This document shows, piece after piece, positions 34,023 through 42,418 of a DNA stretch of 64,000 bases. Position numbers and translations under genes: made by a program. The first letter of the stretch is position 1, and each line of letters opens with the position of its first letter. This stretch comes from Bacteroidota bacterium (GTDB lineage Bacteria > Bacteroidota > Bacteroidia > Sphingobacteriales > Sphingobacteriaceae): assembly GCA_013285685.1 (NCBI GenBank), contig JABDHD010000005.1:1-64000 (forward strand). Reading direction: 5' to 3'. The notes under the pieces are model-generated. The model was not told the origin of the DNA, did not search any database, and saw only the letters and a list, made by a program, of their open reading frames with translations.

Positions 34023-34766
34023 ATGAAATTATTAGAAGGAAAAACCGCGTTGGTTACCGGCGCGTCCAAAGGCATCGGCCGTAAAATTGCTGAAAAATTT
34101 GCCGAGCATGGCGCAAATGTGGCCTTTACCTATTTGTCATCCGTTGAAAAAGGCCTGGCTTTAGAAGAGGAACTGCAAAGCTATGGCACCAAAATAAAAG
34201 GCTACCGCAGCGATGCCTCAAAATTTGACGAAGCGGAAAAGCTGATCAATGATATTGTTGCCGATTTTGGCACTTTAAATATTGTAGTTAACAATGCCGG
34301 GATCACCAAAGACGGCCTGCTGATGCGCATGAGTGAAGAGCAATGGGACGAAGTAATGGATGTAAACCTGAAATCAATCTTCAATGTAACCAAAGCGGCA
34401 TCCAAAATAATGATGAAGAACCGTAACGGCGTGTTTATCAATATGAGTTCGGTAGTGGGTGTACAGGGCAATGCAGGGCAATCTAACTACGCCGCCTCCA
34501 AAGCGGGTATTATCGGTTTTTCAAAATCAATAGCTAAAGAATTGGGATCGCGCAACATACGTACCAACGTAGTTGCCCCCGGCTTCATCAAAACTGAAAT
34601 GACCGAGGTGCTGGATCCCAAAGTGGTTGAAGGCTGGGCGCAGGCCATCCCGCTAAAACGCGGCGGCGAAACCGAAGACGTGGCCAATTGCTGCGTTTTT
34701 TTGGCTTCGGATATGGCATCGTATATTACCGGGCAGGTAATACCGGTGGATGGGGGAATGTTGTAG
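34023..34766 (+). CDS. fabG: 3-oxoacyl-[acyl-carrier-protein] reductase FabG
   Basis: A 247-residue SDR enzyme that reduces 3-oxoacyl-ACP with NADPH in fatty-acid elongation. The cofactor motif TGASKGIG, NNAGITKDG, the catalytic Ser in INMSSVVG, the YxxxK pair in SNYAASKAG and the terminal YITGQVIPVDGG are all present, with the typical FabG length. It is not beside other fab genes here, so a related SDR reductase cannot be fully excluded, but the match is strong. No membrane segment. Confidence 0.93.
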   Translation: MKLLEGKTALVTGASKGIGRKIAEKFAEHGANVAFTYLSSVEKGLALEEELQSYGTKIKGYRSDASKFDEAEKLINDIVADFGTLNIVVNNAGITKDGLLMRMSEEQWDEVMDVNLKSIFNVTKAASKIMMKNRNGVFINMSSVVGVQGNAGQSNYAASKAGIIGFSKSIAKELGSRNIRTNVVAPGFIKTEMTEVLDPKVVEGWAQAIPLKRGGETEDVANCCVFLASDMASYITGQVIPVDGGML

Positions 34767-34800
34767 GATTTCGGAATTACGATTTACGATTTCGGATTTA
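34766..34800. repeat. TTTCGGATT-type repeat
   Basis: GGATTTCGGAATTACGATTTACGATTTCGGATTTA, overlapping the fabG stop and reaching the stop of the next, convergent gene. It is built from units like those in the first leuS insertion (ATTTCGGATG, GAATTTCGG). Confidence 0.65.
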
Positions 34801-35043
34801 TTATTTTCCAATTTGAATCCGGTCGCAATTTTCGCACCACCAGTATACGTTTTCATCGTCCTTAAGTCGGCACAAAGTTTTTTTACCACAAGTAGGACAA
34901 TCTTGTACCGGATCCAATAATTCATTTTCAGTTGCATCGTAACCACAATTACCGCAATGCCAGGTTGTTATTTCAGATGGCTCGCCGTCTGCAGTCCACA
35001 GAAAGCTTTCTTGTTTACATTTCGGACAGATTGAGAACGACAT
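34801..35043 (-). CDS. Small zinc-ribbon protein with four CxxC pairs
   Basis: An 80-residue protein with four CxxC pairs, CPKC, CGNC, CPTC and CENC, suggesting two zinc ribbons. A conserved Trp-rich stretch (YWWCENCDRI) is at the end. There is no leader. It may bind nucleic acid or protein; the family is not recognised. It converges on fabG with only a repeat in between. Confidence 0.65.
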   Translation of the reverse strand: MSFSICPKCKQESFLWTADGEPSEITTWHCGNCGYDATENELLDPVQDCPTCGKKTLCRLKDDENVYWWCENCDRIQIGK

Positions 35044-35143
35044 AATGAATAAAGGTATTTAATTCTGACCAACTAACGGCTTCTCACAATAATTTTGCAT
35101 TTTGCAAGTCATCGTAATGCGTATATTTTAGTACGCAAACTTT

Positions 35144-37228
35144 ATGCAGTTTCTATTTTCAATTACATGGGGAACAGTTTCGGGATGGTGGGTGCCTGCC
35201 TGCCTCGCGCTGGGTATATTGTATGCCTGGCTACTGTACCGCAAACCGGTAAACCTGGATAAAAGATTCCGCATTTTATTAGCTGTTTTTCGTGCGCTTG
35301 TCGTTGCTGTGATTGCCTTGCTGCTGCTTTCGCCGCTGGCTAAGTCGGTGAGTTATAACCCTCAAAAGCCATTGGTGCTGATTGCAGAGGATAATTCGCA
35401 ATCTGTTAAAATGTTTAGCAAGGACGATTTGGGATCGGTTGTGGATAATCTTTCCTCGCTAAAAAAACAACTGGGCGCTGACTATGATGTTCGCGAATTT
35501 CACTTTAACCGTGACGTTGCGGACAGCCTTACCAAAGATTTTACAGGTAAGCAAACTGATATTGCCGGTGCGTTAAAGCAACTGAACGACCGCTTTGTGA
35601 ACCAAAATATTGGAGCTGTTATACTGGCTACCGATGGCCTTTATAACCAGGGCACTGACCCGCAATACGAAGCCAAAAATTTTAAGTCGCCGATTTATAC
35701 GATTGCCGAAGGCGATACCATAGCCAAACGCGACCTGCTGATCGGAAACGTAAACTATAACAAAACCGCTTTTTTAGGGGACGATTTTGAGATAGAAGTT
35801 TTGGCCGAAGCGTACCAGGCCAAAGGCGAGGCCATGCGCCTGAGCGTCACCGAAGATGGCCGGCAAGTTGCCGCGCAAAGTATAAATATCAATTCAAACG
35901 ATTTTCACCAGGTAGTTCCGCTTAAACTAAACGCGGATAAAAAAGGAACACGCAAGTTCACCATCAGCATAGCGCCGGTAAGTAACGAGCTGTCCACCCA
36001 AAACAACACCGAAACGATTTATATAGATGTGCTGGACGCGAAGCAAAAGGTATTGCTGTTATATGAGGGGCCTCACCCGGATATCAGCGTAATTCGCCAG
36101 TCGATAGAAAGTAATAAAAATTACGAGGTTAAAGCCAGCCTTTTGTCGCAACTGGCTGCATCTGTTAAGCCCGGAGATTACAGCCTGGTGATCCTGTACC
36201 AGGTTACGGCAACGGGGAATAATATCCTGCAAAGTTTTTTAAAGGCTAAAGTACCCGTTTGGTATGTTTTGGGCGCACAAAGCAATTTGCAGGCCTTTGA
36301 CCAGGACCAAAAACTGCTGCAAATCAGCGCCGGGCAGGATCAAATGCAGGAGGTTTTCGCCCAGCCCACAGCGGACTTTACCGATTTTACTTTGTCGGAT
36401 TCCTCACGAAAAAAGATAGCCTTTTTTCCGCCGTTGTTGGCGCCCTATGGCAGCTATAGTACGCCGCCGGCCGGAAGTACCCTGCTGAAACAAAAGATAG
36501 GCAATGTAGAAACATCCTATCCGCTATTGACTTTTGCTGATGAGGGCGGGCAGCGCACCGGCGTACTAACCGGCGAAGGCCTGTGGCGCTGGCGCCTGGC
36601 CGAGTATGAAGCTTTTGGTAATCACCATGCCTTAGACGAGCTGTTTGCACAAGGCGTGCAGTATTTAACCGCCAACGCCAATCGCCAAAGATTTATCGTG
36701 TACCCATCCAAACGGGTTTTTGACGAGGGTGAAAATGTTTTGCTTAATGCTGAATTATATAATGACGCGCTTGAATTGGTTAACACGCCCGATGTAAAGA
36801 TAGACCTGAAAAGCGATGCGGGCAAAAGCTACAGCTTCCTGTTCACCCGCAATAATCAAAGCTATCAATTGGACGCCGGAACGTTGCCGGTGGGAGAGTA
36901 CAACTATGCCGCATACACAAAACTCGGCGATAAGCCATTCACAGCCACCGGGCAACTCAGCATAAAGCCATTGAACCTGGAAATGCGTCAAAGCGCGGCA
37001 AATCACCAGTTGTTAAATACCATTGCCAAACAAAGCGGCGGCCAGATGCTTTATCCGAACCAAATAAACCGCCTGGCCGACCTGATCCGTAAAAACGAGA
37101 ACATCAAAACCGTAGTTTACGAGGACAAACGGTTTAACGAGATCATCGACGTGAAATGGGTTTTTGTACTGATCCTTTTATTGCTTTCCATGGAGTGGTT
37201 CCTGCGAAAACGCGAAGGCGTGGTTTGA
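35144..37228 (+). CDS. VWA-domain membrane protein
   Basis: A 694-residue protein with two N-terminal membrane helices (WWVPACLALGILYAWLL and VFRALVVAVIALLLLSPLA) and one at the C-terminus (VKWVFVLILLLLSMEWFL). The loop between is extracytoplasmic and starts with a von Willebrand A-like fold: the MIDAS-type DNSQS near residue 84, then ATDGLYNQG. It resembles BatA-like and other Bacteroidetes VWA membrane proteins; C-terminal regions resemble beta-sandwich domains. It may take part in envelope assembly or stress response. No MoxR ATPase neighbour is present to specify the role. Confidence 0.8.
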   Translation: MQFLFSITWGTVSGWWVPACLALGILYAWLLYRKPVNLDKRFRILLAVFRALVVAVIALLLLSPLAKSVSYNPQKPLVLIAEDNSQSVKMFSKDDLGSVVDNLSSLKKQLGADYDVREFHFNRDVADSLTKDFTGKQTDIAGALKQLNDRFVNQNIGAVILATDGLYNQGTDPQYEAKNFKSPIYTIAEGDTIAKRDLLIGNVNYNKTAFLGDDFEIEVLAEAYQAKGEAMRLSVTEDGRQVAAQSININSNDFHQVVPLKLNADKKGTRKFTISIAPVSNELSTQNNTETIYIDVLDAKQKVLLLYEGPHPDISVIRQSIESNKNYEVKASLLSQLAASVKPGDYSLVILYQVTATGNNILQSFLKAKVPVWYVLGAQSNLQAFDQDQKLLQISAGQDQMQEVFAQPTADFTDFTLSDSSRKKIAFFPPLLAPYGSYSTPPAGSTLLKQKIGNVETSYPLLTFADEGGQRTGVLTGEGLWRWRLAEYEAFGNHHALDELFAQGVQYLTANANRQRFIVYPSKRVFDEGENVLLNAELYNDALELVNTPDVKIDLKSDAGKSYSFLFTRNNQSYQLDAGTLPVGEYNYAAYTKLGDKPFTATGQLSIKPLNLEMRQSAANHQLLNTIAKQSGGQMLYPNQINRLADLIRKNENIKTVVYEDKRFNEIIDVKWVFVLILLLLSMEWFLRKREGVV

Positions 37229-37324
37229 TATACCCAAAAGCTGGTTTTAAAAACAAAGTCTGATTTGCTTAAGCAAATTCGAAATGGAATCCCAATAGCA
37301 ATCGGGGTCGGAATTCAAAATTCT

Positions 37325-38095
37325 TCATTTCAAAATCTCTGCCACCGGCAAAAGTTTCTCATCTATCTGCCCGTTTACCAGCGAAACGTAGTAGGTGTTG
37401 TCTTTATCGTCAACGGATACCGACCTCACATACTTCTCATTCTCAAAAACGATACCCGCCTTATCGTCGATGGCGTAACCCGGGCTTAGTTTGCCCTTTA
37501 CAATGTTTTCGAAATACAACGGCCTGCGCAAAGGTTCGCTATGGTAATGCGGGCAATGGCTGGTGGGGATAAAACCGAGGCCCTGCACGATAGACAAATC
37601 CTTCGGCCGTGAGTCCGTAGTTCCACCCTGGAACCAGCATAACGAGCCGGCGCTGCCGCCGCAAAGCACTATGCCTTTATCATAAGCCTTACGTAGTACC
37701 GTATCAATGCCCTGGGCTTTCCATATCGCTATCATATTGAGCGTATTACCGCCGCCAACTACTATTGCATCCATACTTAGCAAAACCTCCTCAAATGTTT
37801 TCGGGCTGGTGTATGAGGCGACGAAAACATTTTGAACATAAGGCCGCATGGGCAGGTCTTCGCAGGCGGCATACCAATTTAAAATGGCTGAGGGGTTATC
37901 ACCGGAAGCCGCAGGCATGAAACATATCCTGGGGTTTTCCTTTTTAGTTAGCTTGATAATATAGCGTAGTGTCTCCTTGCTATAGCCGCCGCCGTAGGCG
38001 AAAATAGTCCGGGTGGGCGCCGTTTGGGTACTTCCCTGCGCACCTGCTGCAAAATAGGTTGCCATAAATAAAACGATCAGGCTAAATTTTTTCAT
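37325..38095 (-). CDS. Secreted cyanophycinase-like / peptidase E family (S51) protein
   Basis: Started at ATG 38095 the product has 256 residues with a signal peptide (MKKFSLIVLFMATYFAAGAQG). The core has IFAYGGGYSKE, ICFMPAASGDN, VGGGNTLNM and the nucleophile elbow LCGGSAGSLCWF, with the Ser of GGSAG as the S51 catalytic residue; HCPHYHSEPLR and PGYAIDDKAGIV follow. S51 peptidases cut dipeptides beginning with Asp or degrade cyanophycin. Export would make it a periplasmic form. Upstream residues of the longer open frame are not protein-like. Confidence 0.88.
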   Translation of the reverse strand: MKKFSLIVLFMATYFAAGAQGSTQTAPTRTIFAYGGGYSKETLRYIIKLTKKENPRICFMPAASGDNPSAILNWYAACEDLPMRPYVQNVFVASYTSPKTFEEVLLSMDAIVVGGGNTLNMIAIWKAQGIDTVLRKAYDKGIVLCGGSAGSLCWFQGGTTDSRPKDLSIVQGLGFIPTSHCPHYHSEPLRRPLYFENIVKGKLSPGYAIDDKAGIVFENEKYVRSVSVDDKDNTYYVSLVNGQIDEKLLPVAEILK

Positions 38096-38219
38096 TGTGA
38101 GATAAATCGGGCTCCAATTATACAATTTATGCTGCAATTTTTGGTGTAACAATACTGATCGTTTAATATTAATTAAAAAATGCTGTGTAAATTGCTGGGC
38201 CAATATTAACGACCTCACC

Positions 38220-39827
38220 ATGAAATCAAAATTACTTGCTGCCACTTGCCTGTTTCTATTTATCGGGCTATCGATCGCCGGGGCCCAATCCACCGACAAA
38301 GGAAAACTTGAGTTTAAAATATCTTTTCCGGCCGCGGTGAGCGACCATCAGCTTACCGGACGCATGTTCCTGGCTATCTCACGAACTGACAGTCTTCAAC
38401 CCCGGTTCCAGGTTGGCCGCTATGGCACGCAGTTTTTCGGGGTCGATTTTGAAAACCTGCAGCCTTCAAAGGAAGTAGTGATCGATGGGTCGATACTCGG
38501 CTACCCGATAAATAATTTGAAAGATGTCCCACCAGGCGAATACTATGTGCAGGCCGTTTTGAGTAAATACACCGAGTTTAAACGATCGGACGGGCATACG
38601 CTGTGGATGCATAACGACCAGTGGGAAGGCCAGGACTGGCGCATTTCGCCGGGTAATTTGTACAGCAAGGTGGTAAAAGTTTCTATCAACCAGGATCAGA
38701 ATCAATCGATAAAATTGGAAACCGACGAGGTAATGCCACCAATCAAGGTGCCTGCAGATACCAAATGGGTGAAACGTATTAAAATAAAGAGCGAGTTGCT
38801 AAGTAAATTTTGGGGGCAGCCTATTTATATCGGCGCAACCATCCTTTTGCCAAAAGGATATGGCGAGAACCCCGGCAAACATTATCCAACCATTTACCAG
38901 GAAGATCATTTTTCGCTGGCGGCGCCTTTCTGGTTTTGGGATGACCCAAAAAATGATTTTTATAGAGATTGGACATCGGATGGTTTCCCGGCGTTTATCG
39001 CCATAAAGTTAAATCACCCTACCCCCTATTTTGACGACTCTTATGCGGTCAACACCGCCAATAATGGCCCTTATGGAGATGCTATACACCAGGAGCTGAT
39101 CCCGGAAATAGAAAAGCAATTCCGATGTATCCCTGAAGGCTGGGCGCGTTTATTAACCGGTGGCTCTACCGGTGGCTGGGAATCATTCGCGCTACAGGTG
39201 TTTTACCCCGATTTTTATGGAGGTACGTGGAGTTTGTATCCTGATCCGCTTGACTTCAGGAATGTGGAAGGCATCAATGTTTATGAAGATAAAAACGCCT
39301 TTTATAAGCAGCACGAATGGTATAAAGTTCCCACGATAAATACCCGCGACCATGTTACTGGCGAAGCCCGGCTCACCCAGCAGCAGCGTAACACCATGGA
39401 ACTGGTTAACGGTACCAAAGGCCGTTCGGGCGGACAACTGGACATTTGGAGCGCCGTTTTTGGCCCGGTAGGCAATGATGGCTACTTTAAGCCGCTGTTT
39501 GATAAATCGACTGGCGTGATTGACACTTCGGTAGCCCGTTACTGGAAGGACCACTACGACCTGCGCTATTACCTCGAAAAAAATTGGGCCACAGTCGGGC
39601 CAAAATTGGTAGGTAAACTCAATGTTTTCTGCGGACGTAACGACGACTTTTTCCTAAACTTCGGCGTGTACGACATGGAAGATTTCCTCACCAAAACCAC
39701 GAACCCCTATTATGGCGGCTCATTCACCTACGGCGAACGCGGCGGCCATGGCTGGCAGCCTTATTCGGACGGCCAGCTGATACGGGTAATGGCGGAGTAT
39801 TTGAAGAAACAGGGTCATTCACTTTAG
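38220..39827 (+). CDS. Secreted alpha/beta hydrolase (esterase-like)
   Basis: A 535-residue protein with a signal peptide (MKSKLLAATCLFLFIGLSIAGAQ). After an N-terminal beta-domain of about 200 residues (Ig-like, with PPGEYYVQAVLSKY) comes an esterase-type alpha/beta hydrolase: IYIGATILLPKGYGE, the nucleophile in LTGGSTGGWES (GxSxG), and the candidate catalytic His in GERGGHGWQPY. The organisation is like putative esterases related to enterochelin or feruloyl esterases. The substrate is unknown. It is divergent from the peptidase E-like gene with an AT-rich spacer between them. Confidence 0.8.
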   Translation: MKSKLLAATCLFLFIGLSIAGAQSTDKGKLEFKISFPAAVSDHQLTGRMFLAISRTDSLQPRFQVGRYGTQFFGVDFENLQPSKEVVIDGSILGYPINNLKDVPPGEYYVQAVLSKYTEFKRSDGHTLWMHNDQWEGQDWRISPGNLYSKVVKVSINQDQNQSIKLETDEVMPPIKVPADTKWVKRIKIKSELLSKFWGQPIYIGATILLPKGYGENPGKHYPTIYQEDHFSLAAPFWFWDDPKNDFYRDWTSDGFPAFIAIKLNHPTPYFDDSYAVNTANNGPYGDAIHQELIPEIEKQFRCIPEGWARLLTGGSTGGWESFALQVFYPDFYGGTWSLYPDPLDFRNVEGINVYEDKNAFYKQHEWYKVPTINTRDHVTGEARLTQQQRNTMELVNGTKGRSGGQLDIWSAVFGPVGNDGYFKPLFDKSTGVIDTSVARYWKDHYDLRYYLEKNWATVGPKLVGKLNVFCGRNDDFFLNFGVYDMEDFLTKTTNPYYGGSFTYGERGGHGWQPYSDGQLIRVMAEYLKKQGHSL

Positions 39828-39837
39828 GCGGCAGTTA

Positions 39838-39924
39838 TCTGAACCTGGATTAAGCTGATTGATCTTATTTCGCTGATCATTCTTATCAGGTTAATCACCT
39901 CAATCAGCTTAATCCAGGTTCAGA
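39838..39924. repeat. GTCTGAACC-type long inverted repeat (copy 1)
   Basis: TCTGAACCTGGATTAAGCTG with ATTGA (39838-39862) is an exact inverted match to 39900-39924 (TCAAT with CAGCTTAATCCAGGTTCAGA). Loop about 37 bases. It lies between the convergent esterase gene and the first permease stop. Copies 2 and 3 are at 49905-49995 and 52627-52738. Confidence 0.9.
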
Positions 39925-39928
39925 CATT

Positions 39929-42340
39929 CTATTCCGTCTTCAAACTCTTCACCGGGTTTGCCAGGGCGGCCCTTATAGCTTTATACCCAACCGTTAGCCC
40001 CGCAATTATGACAGATGCCGTAATAGCGAATATAAATATCCCCGGCCCCAAGTTGATTTTATAAGTAAAGGATTGCAGCCATTTATTCATAAAATACCAT
40101 CCCACAGGGGCCGCAACGGCAAAAGCGACTAAAATAAGCACAGTAAATTCTTTTGAGAACAAGTAAACAATATTGGTCGCGGATGCGCCCAGCGTCTTGC
40201 GGATACCTACTTCTTTTGTACGCTGTACCGTCATAAACGAAACCAACCCATATAATCCCAAACAGGATATAAAAATGGCGATGCCTGCAAATATCTTATA
40301 CAGGGTAGAAAGCTGCTCGTCATGCACATAAAATTGTGCTATTTTATCATCCAGGAACTGGTATTCGTACACATAGTCAGGAAAAGCGTCGTTCCACAGT
40401 TTTTCAATGGATGCCATCGATTTTTTAATGTTGCCGGGGCGTAGTTTCACATTCATTGTTCCGTAAACATCGCTCCATGAACTCATGATAACGGGGGCAA
40501 TTGCCTCCTTCAATGATGAAACATTAAAGTCCTTCACCACACCAACGATTGGCGCATATTTGGTCTTGTCATCCCATATTTTGATATATTTCCCGATAGC
40601 ATCCTTTGGATCCCGCACCCCCAGCTTTTTTAAAAGTGTTTCATTGACCACATAGCCGCGCACCTGGTTGGCGTTATCGTAAGGTCTGCCCGCTATAAAT
40701 TTCAAACCGTAGAGTTTAAAATAATCTGCATCTGCCCATTTCAGACTGGCGTAGAAATCCGTTTTTTTACCCGAATTATTGAATTTAAAATTCATCATCC
40801 AGTTACCGTCGTCGGAGGGGGTCGCATAACTATAGCTCACCCCTATGATACCGGATTGTTCCATCAGCTGATTGCGCAGGGCATCTAAACGGGTATGACT
40901 GATACTGTCTGATGGAACAGGAAGGGTAAGAACGGCGTCTTTATCAAAGCCCAGTGAATGGTTTTTAAAATAATTCATTTGATTGACGATGACCAGCATG
41001 CCGATCAGCAATACCTGGGCGATACTGAATTGCAGCACAACCAATGCACGGCGTAACGAAATACCGTTTGTTTTACCGATCCAAACTTTGCTTTTTAACG
41101 CGGTTATCGGATTAAATCCTGACAATACCAAAGCCGGATAAAACCCCGACAACAGGGTAACGCCCAAAACCAGCACTGCAAGGAAAGTCAAAACAACAGT
41201 ATCTTTCCAAAAGGCTGGGTCAAGTTTAATGTCGAGTATTTGATTAAGGAACGGCAAAGCCAATTCGGCCAGGGTAAGCGCTGCTGCAATGGCAAATAAG
41301 GTAATTATAAATGTTTCACTAATGAATTGCGACATCAGTTGGATGCGGCCGCTACCCAATACTTTTCTGATGCCGACTTCTTTTGAGCGATTAACCGCTT
41401 GTGCGGTGGCTAAGTTGATGAAATTGACACATGCAATAGTGAGCAGAAACAAACCGATCAGGCTCAAAGTCCTGATCAATTCTTTACTAAAGGTATGTCC
41501 GCTAAATACACCTGCCCGCGCATCGTAGTGCATTTCTTTTAGCGGTATCACCCTCAAACCGTCATTTACCCTTTCAGCCGGTTTATGCTTCTTAACAAAA
41601 ACATCCAGGTTATGATTGAACTGGCTTGCCGTCATATTAGCCGGCAACACCACAAAGCAGTAATGATAGCTAAGTATCCCACCCCAATCCGAAAGGCCGC
41701 CCTTGAAGTCAGTGGTTTTTAACGTGGCATAAGAAACGACTACTTTGAGCGGCATATCAGTATTTGCTGGCATGTTCTTGAGTACCCCGGTAACTTTCAA
41801 GTCTTTTTTATTCTCATAAACTATGGTCTTGCCCATCGCTTGTCTCCAGTCGCCGAAATATTTTTCAGCCTCCCCTTGCGTCAGAACAACCGTATTTGGC
41901 TCGGTTAGCGCACGTCTTTTATCGCCGGCCATCCAGTCGAAATCGAATACATCAAAAAATTGAGGCTCGGCAAAGAATAAGTTTTCTTCATCAAACTTCT
42001 TTGCAGTTTGAGCATTATTACCGGGCACGGTTATCTGCTTATCTGTTTTAAATATCGAAGCGACAAGCAAGTTAGGGTAATCCAAACGAAGCCCTTCACC
42101 AATTGGCATCGGCACACCTGAATTGTACGTGATGCCCTGAGGCGTTTTTGAAACAGTAAATACGCGGTAAATACTGTCCTTCTTTTTGTGGAAATTATCA
42201 AAGCTGGTCTCAAAATGTACAACCAGGAAGATAAGCAGACAGGCGGCTATACCCACCGTTAAACCGGTAACATTTATCGCAGCATAACTTTTGTTGCGAA
42301 TAAGGCTCCGCCAGGCGGTTTTTAAATAGTTTTTTATCAT
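39929..42340 (-). CDS. MacB/FtsX-family ABC permease (fifth in the tandem series)
   Basis: An 803-residue permease with the repeated plan of the family: one helix (about residues 20-42), a MacB_PCD-type periplasmic domain, an FtsX block of three helices beginning near residue 290 (CVNFINLATAQAVNRSKEVGIRKVLGSG), another helix (QFSIAQVLLIGMLVI), a second periplasmic domain and a final FtsX block (FMTVQRTKEVGIRKTLGASATN). It ends NPVKSLKTE. Such permeases normally use a separate ATP-binding subunit, which is not in this window. It is last in the direction of transcription. Substrate unknown; lipoprotein, peptide or signal transport are the known options. Confidence 0.9.
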   Translation of the reverse strand: MIKNYLKTAWRSLIRNKSYAAINVTGLTVGIAACLLIFLVVHFETSFDNFHKKKDSIYRVFTVSKTPQGITYNSGVPMPIGEGLRLDYPNLLVASIFKTDKQITVPGNNAQTAKKFDEENLFFAEPQFFDVFDFDWMAGDKRRALTEPNTVVLTQGEAEKYFGDWRQAMGKTIVYENKKDLKVTGVLKNMPANTDMPLKVVVSYATLKTTDFKGGLSDWGGILSYHYCFVVLPANMTASQFNHNLDVFVKKHKPAERVNDGLRVIPLKEMHYDARAGVFSGHTFSKELIRTLSLIGLFLLTIACVNFINLATAQAVNRSKEVGIRKVLGSGRIQLMSQFISETFIITLFAIAAALTLAELALPFLNQILDIKLDPAFWKDTVVLTFLAVLVLGVTLLSGFYPALVLSGFNPITALKSKVWIGKTNGISLRRALVVLQFSIAQVLLIGMLVIVNQMNYFKNHSLGFDKDAVLTLPVPSDSISHTRLDALRNQLMEQSGIIGVSYSYATPSDDGNWMMNFKFNNSGKKTDFYASLKWADADYFKLYGLKFIAGRPYDNANQVRGYVVNETLLKKLGVRDPKDAIGKYIKIWDDKTKYAPIVGVVKDFNVSSLKEAIAPVIMSSWSDVYGTMNVKLRPGNIKKSMASIEKLWNDAFPDYVYEYQFLDDKIAQFYVHDEQLSTLYKIFAGIAIFISCLGLYGLVSFMTVQRTKEVGIRKTLGASATNIVYLFSKEFTVLILVAFAVAAPVGWYFMNKWLQSFTYKINLGPGIFIFAITASVIIAGLTVGYKAIRAALANPVKSLKTE

Positions 42341-42394
42341 TTTTTTTCTGGGATTTCACCGATTATGGAATGATTTCACCGATTTATATTTGTT

Positions 42395-42418
42395 TTTTTT
42401 GCCAACTGCCACTGCTAC
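42395..42418. repeat. Hexamer run after a permease stop
   Basis: GCCAACTGCCACTGCTACTT, CTGCCA/CTGCTA units directly after the stop of the gene at 42419-44851 (minus strand). The rest of this 78-base spacer carries two GATTTCACCGATT copies. Confidence 0.6.

Noticed and set aside
38096-38299. 68-residue N-terminal extension of the peptidase E-like protein
   Set aside because: Overlaps the start of the divergent esterase gene and lacks protein-like features; the signal peptide begins at 38095.
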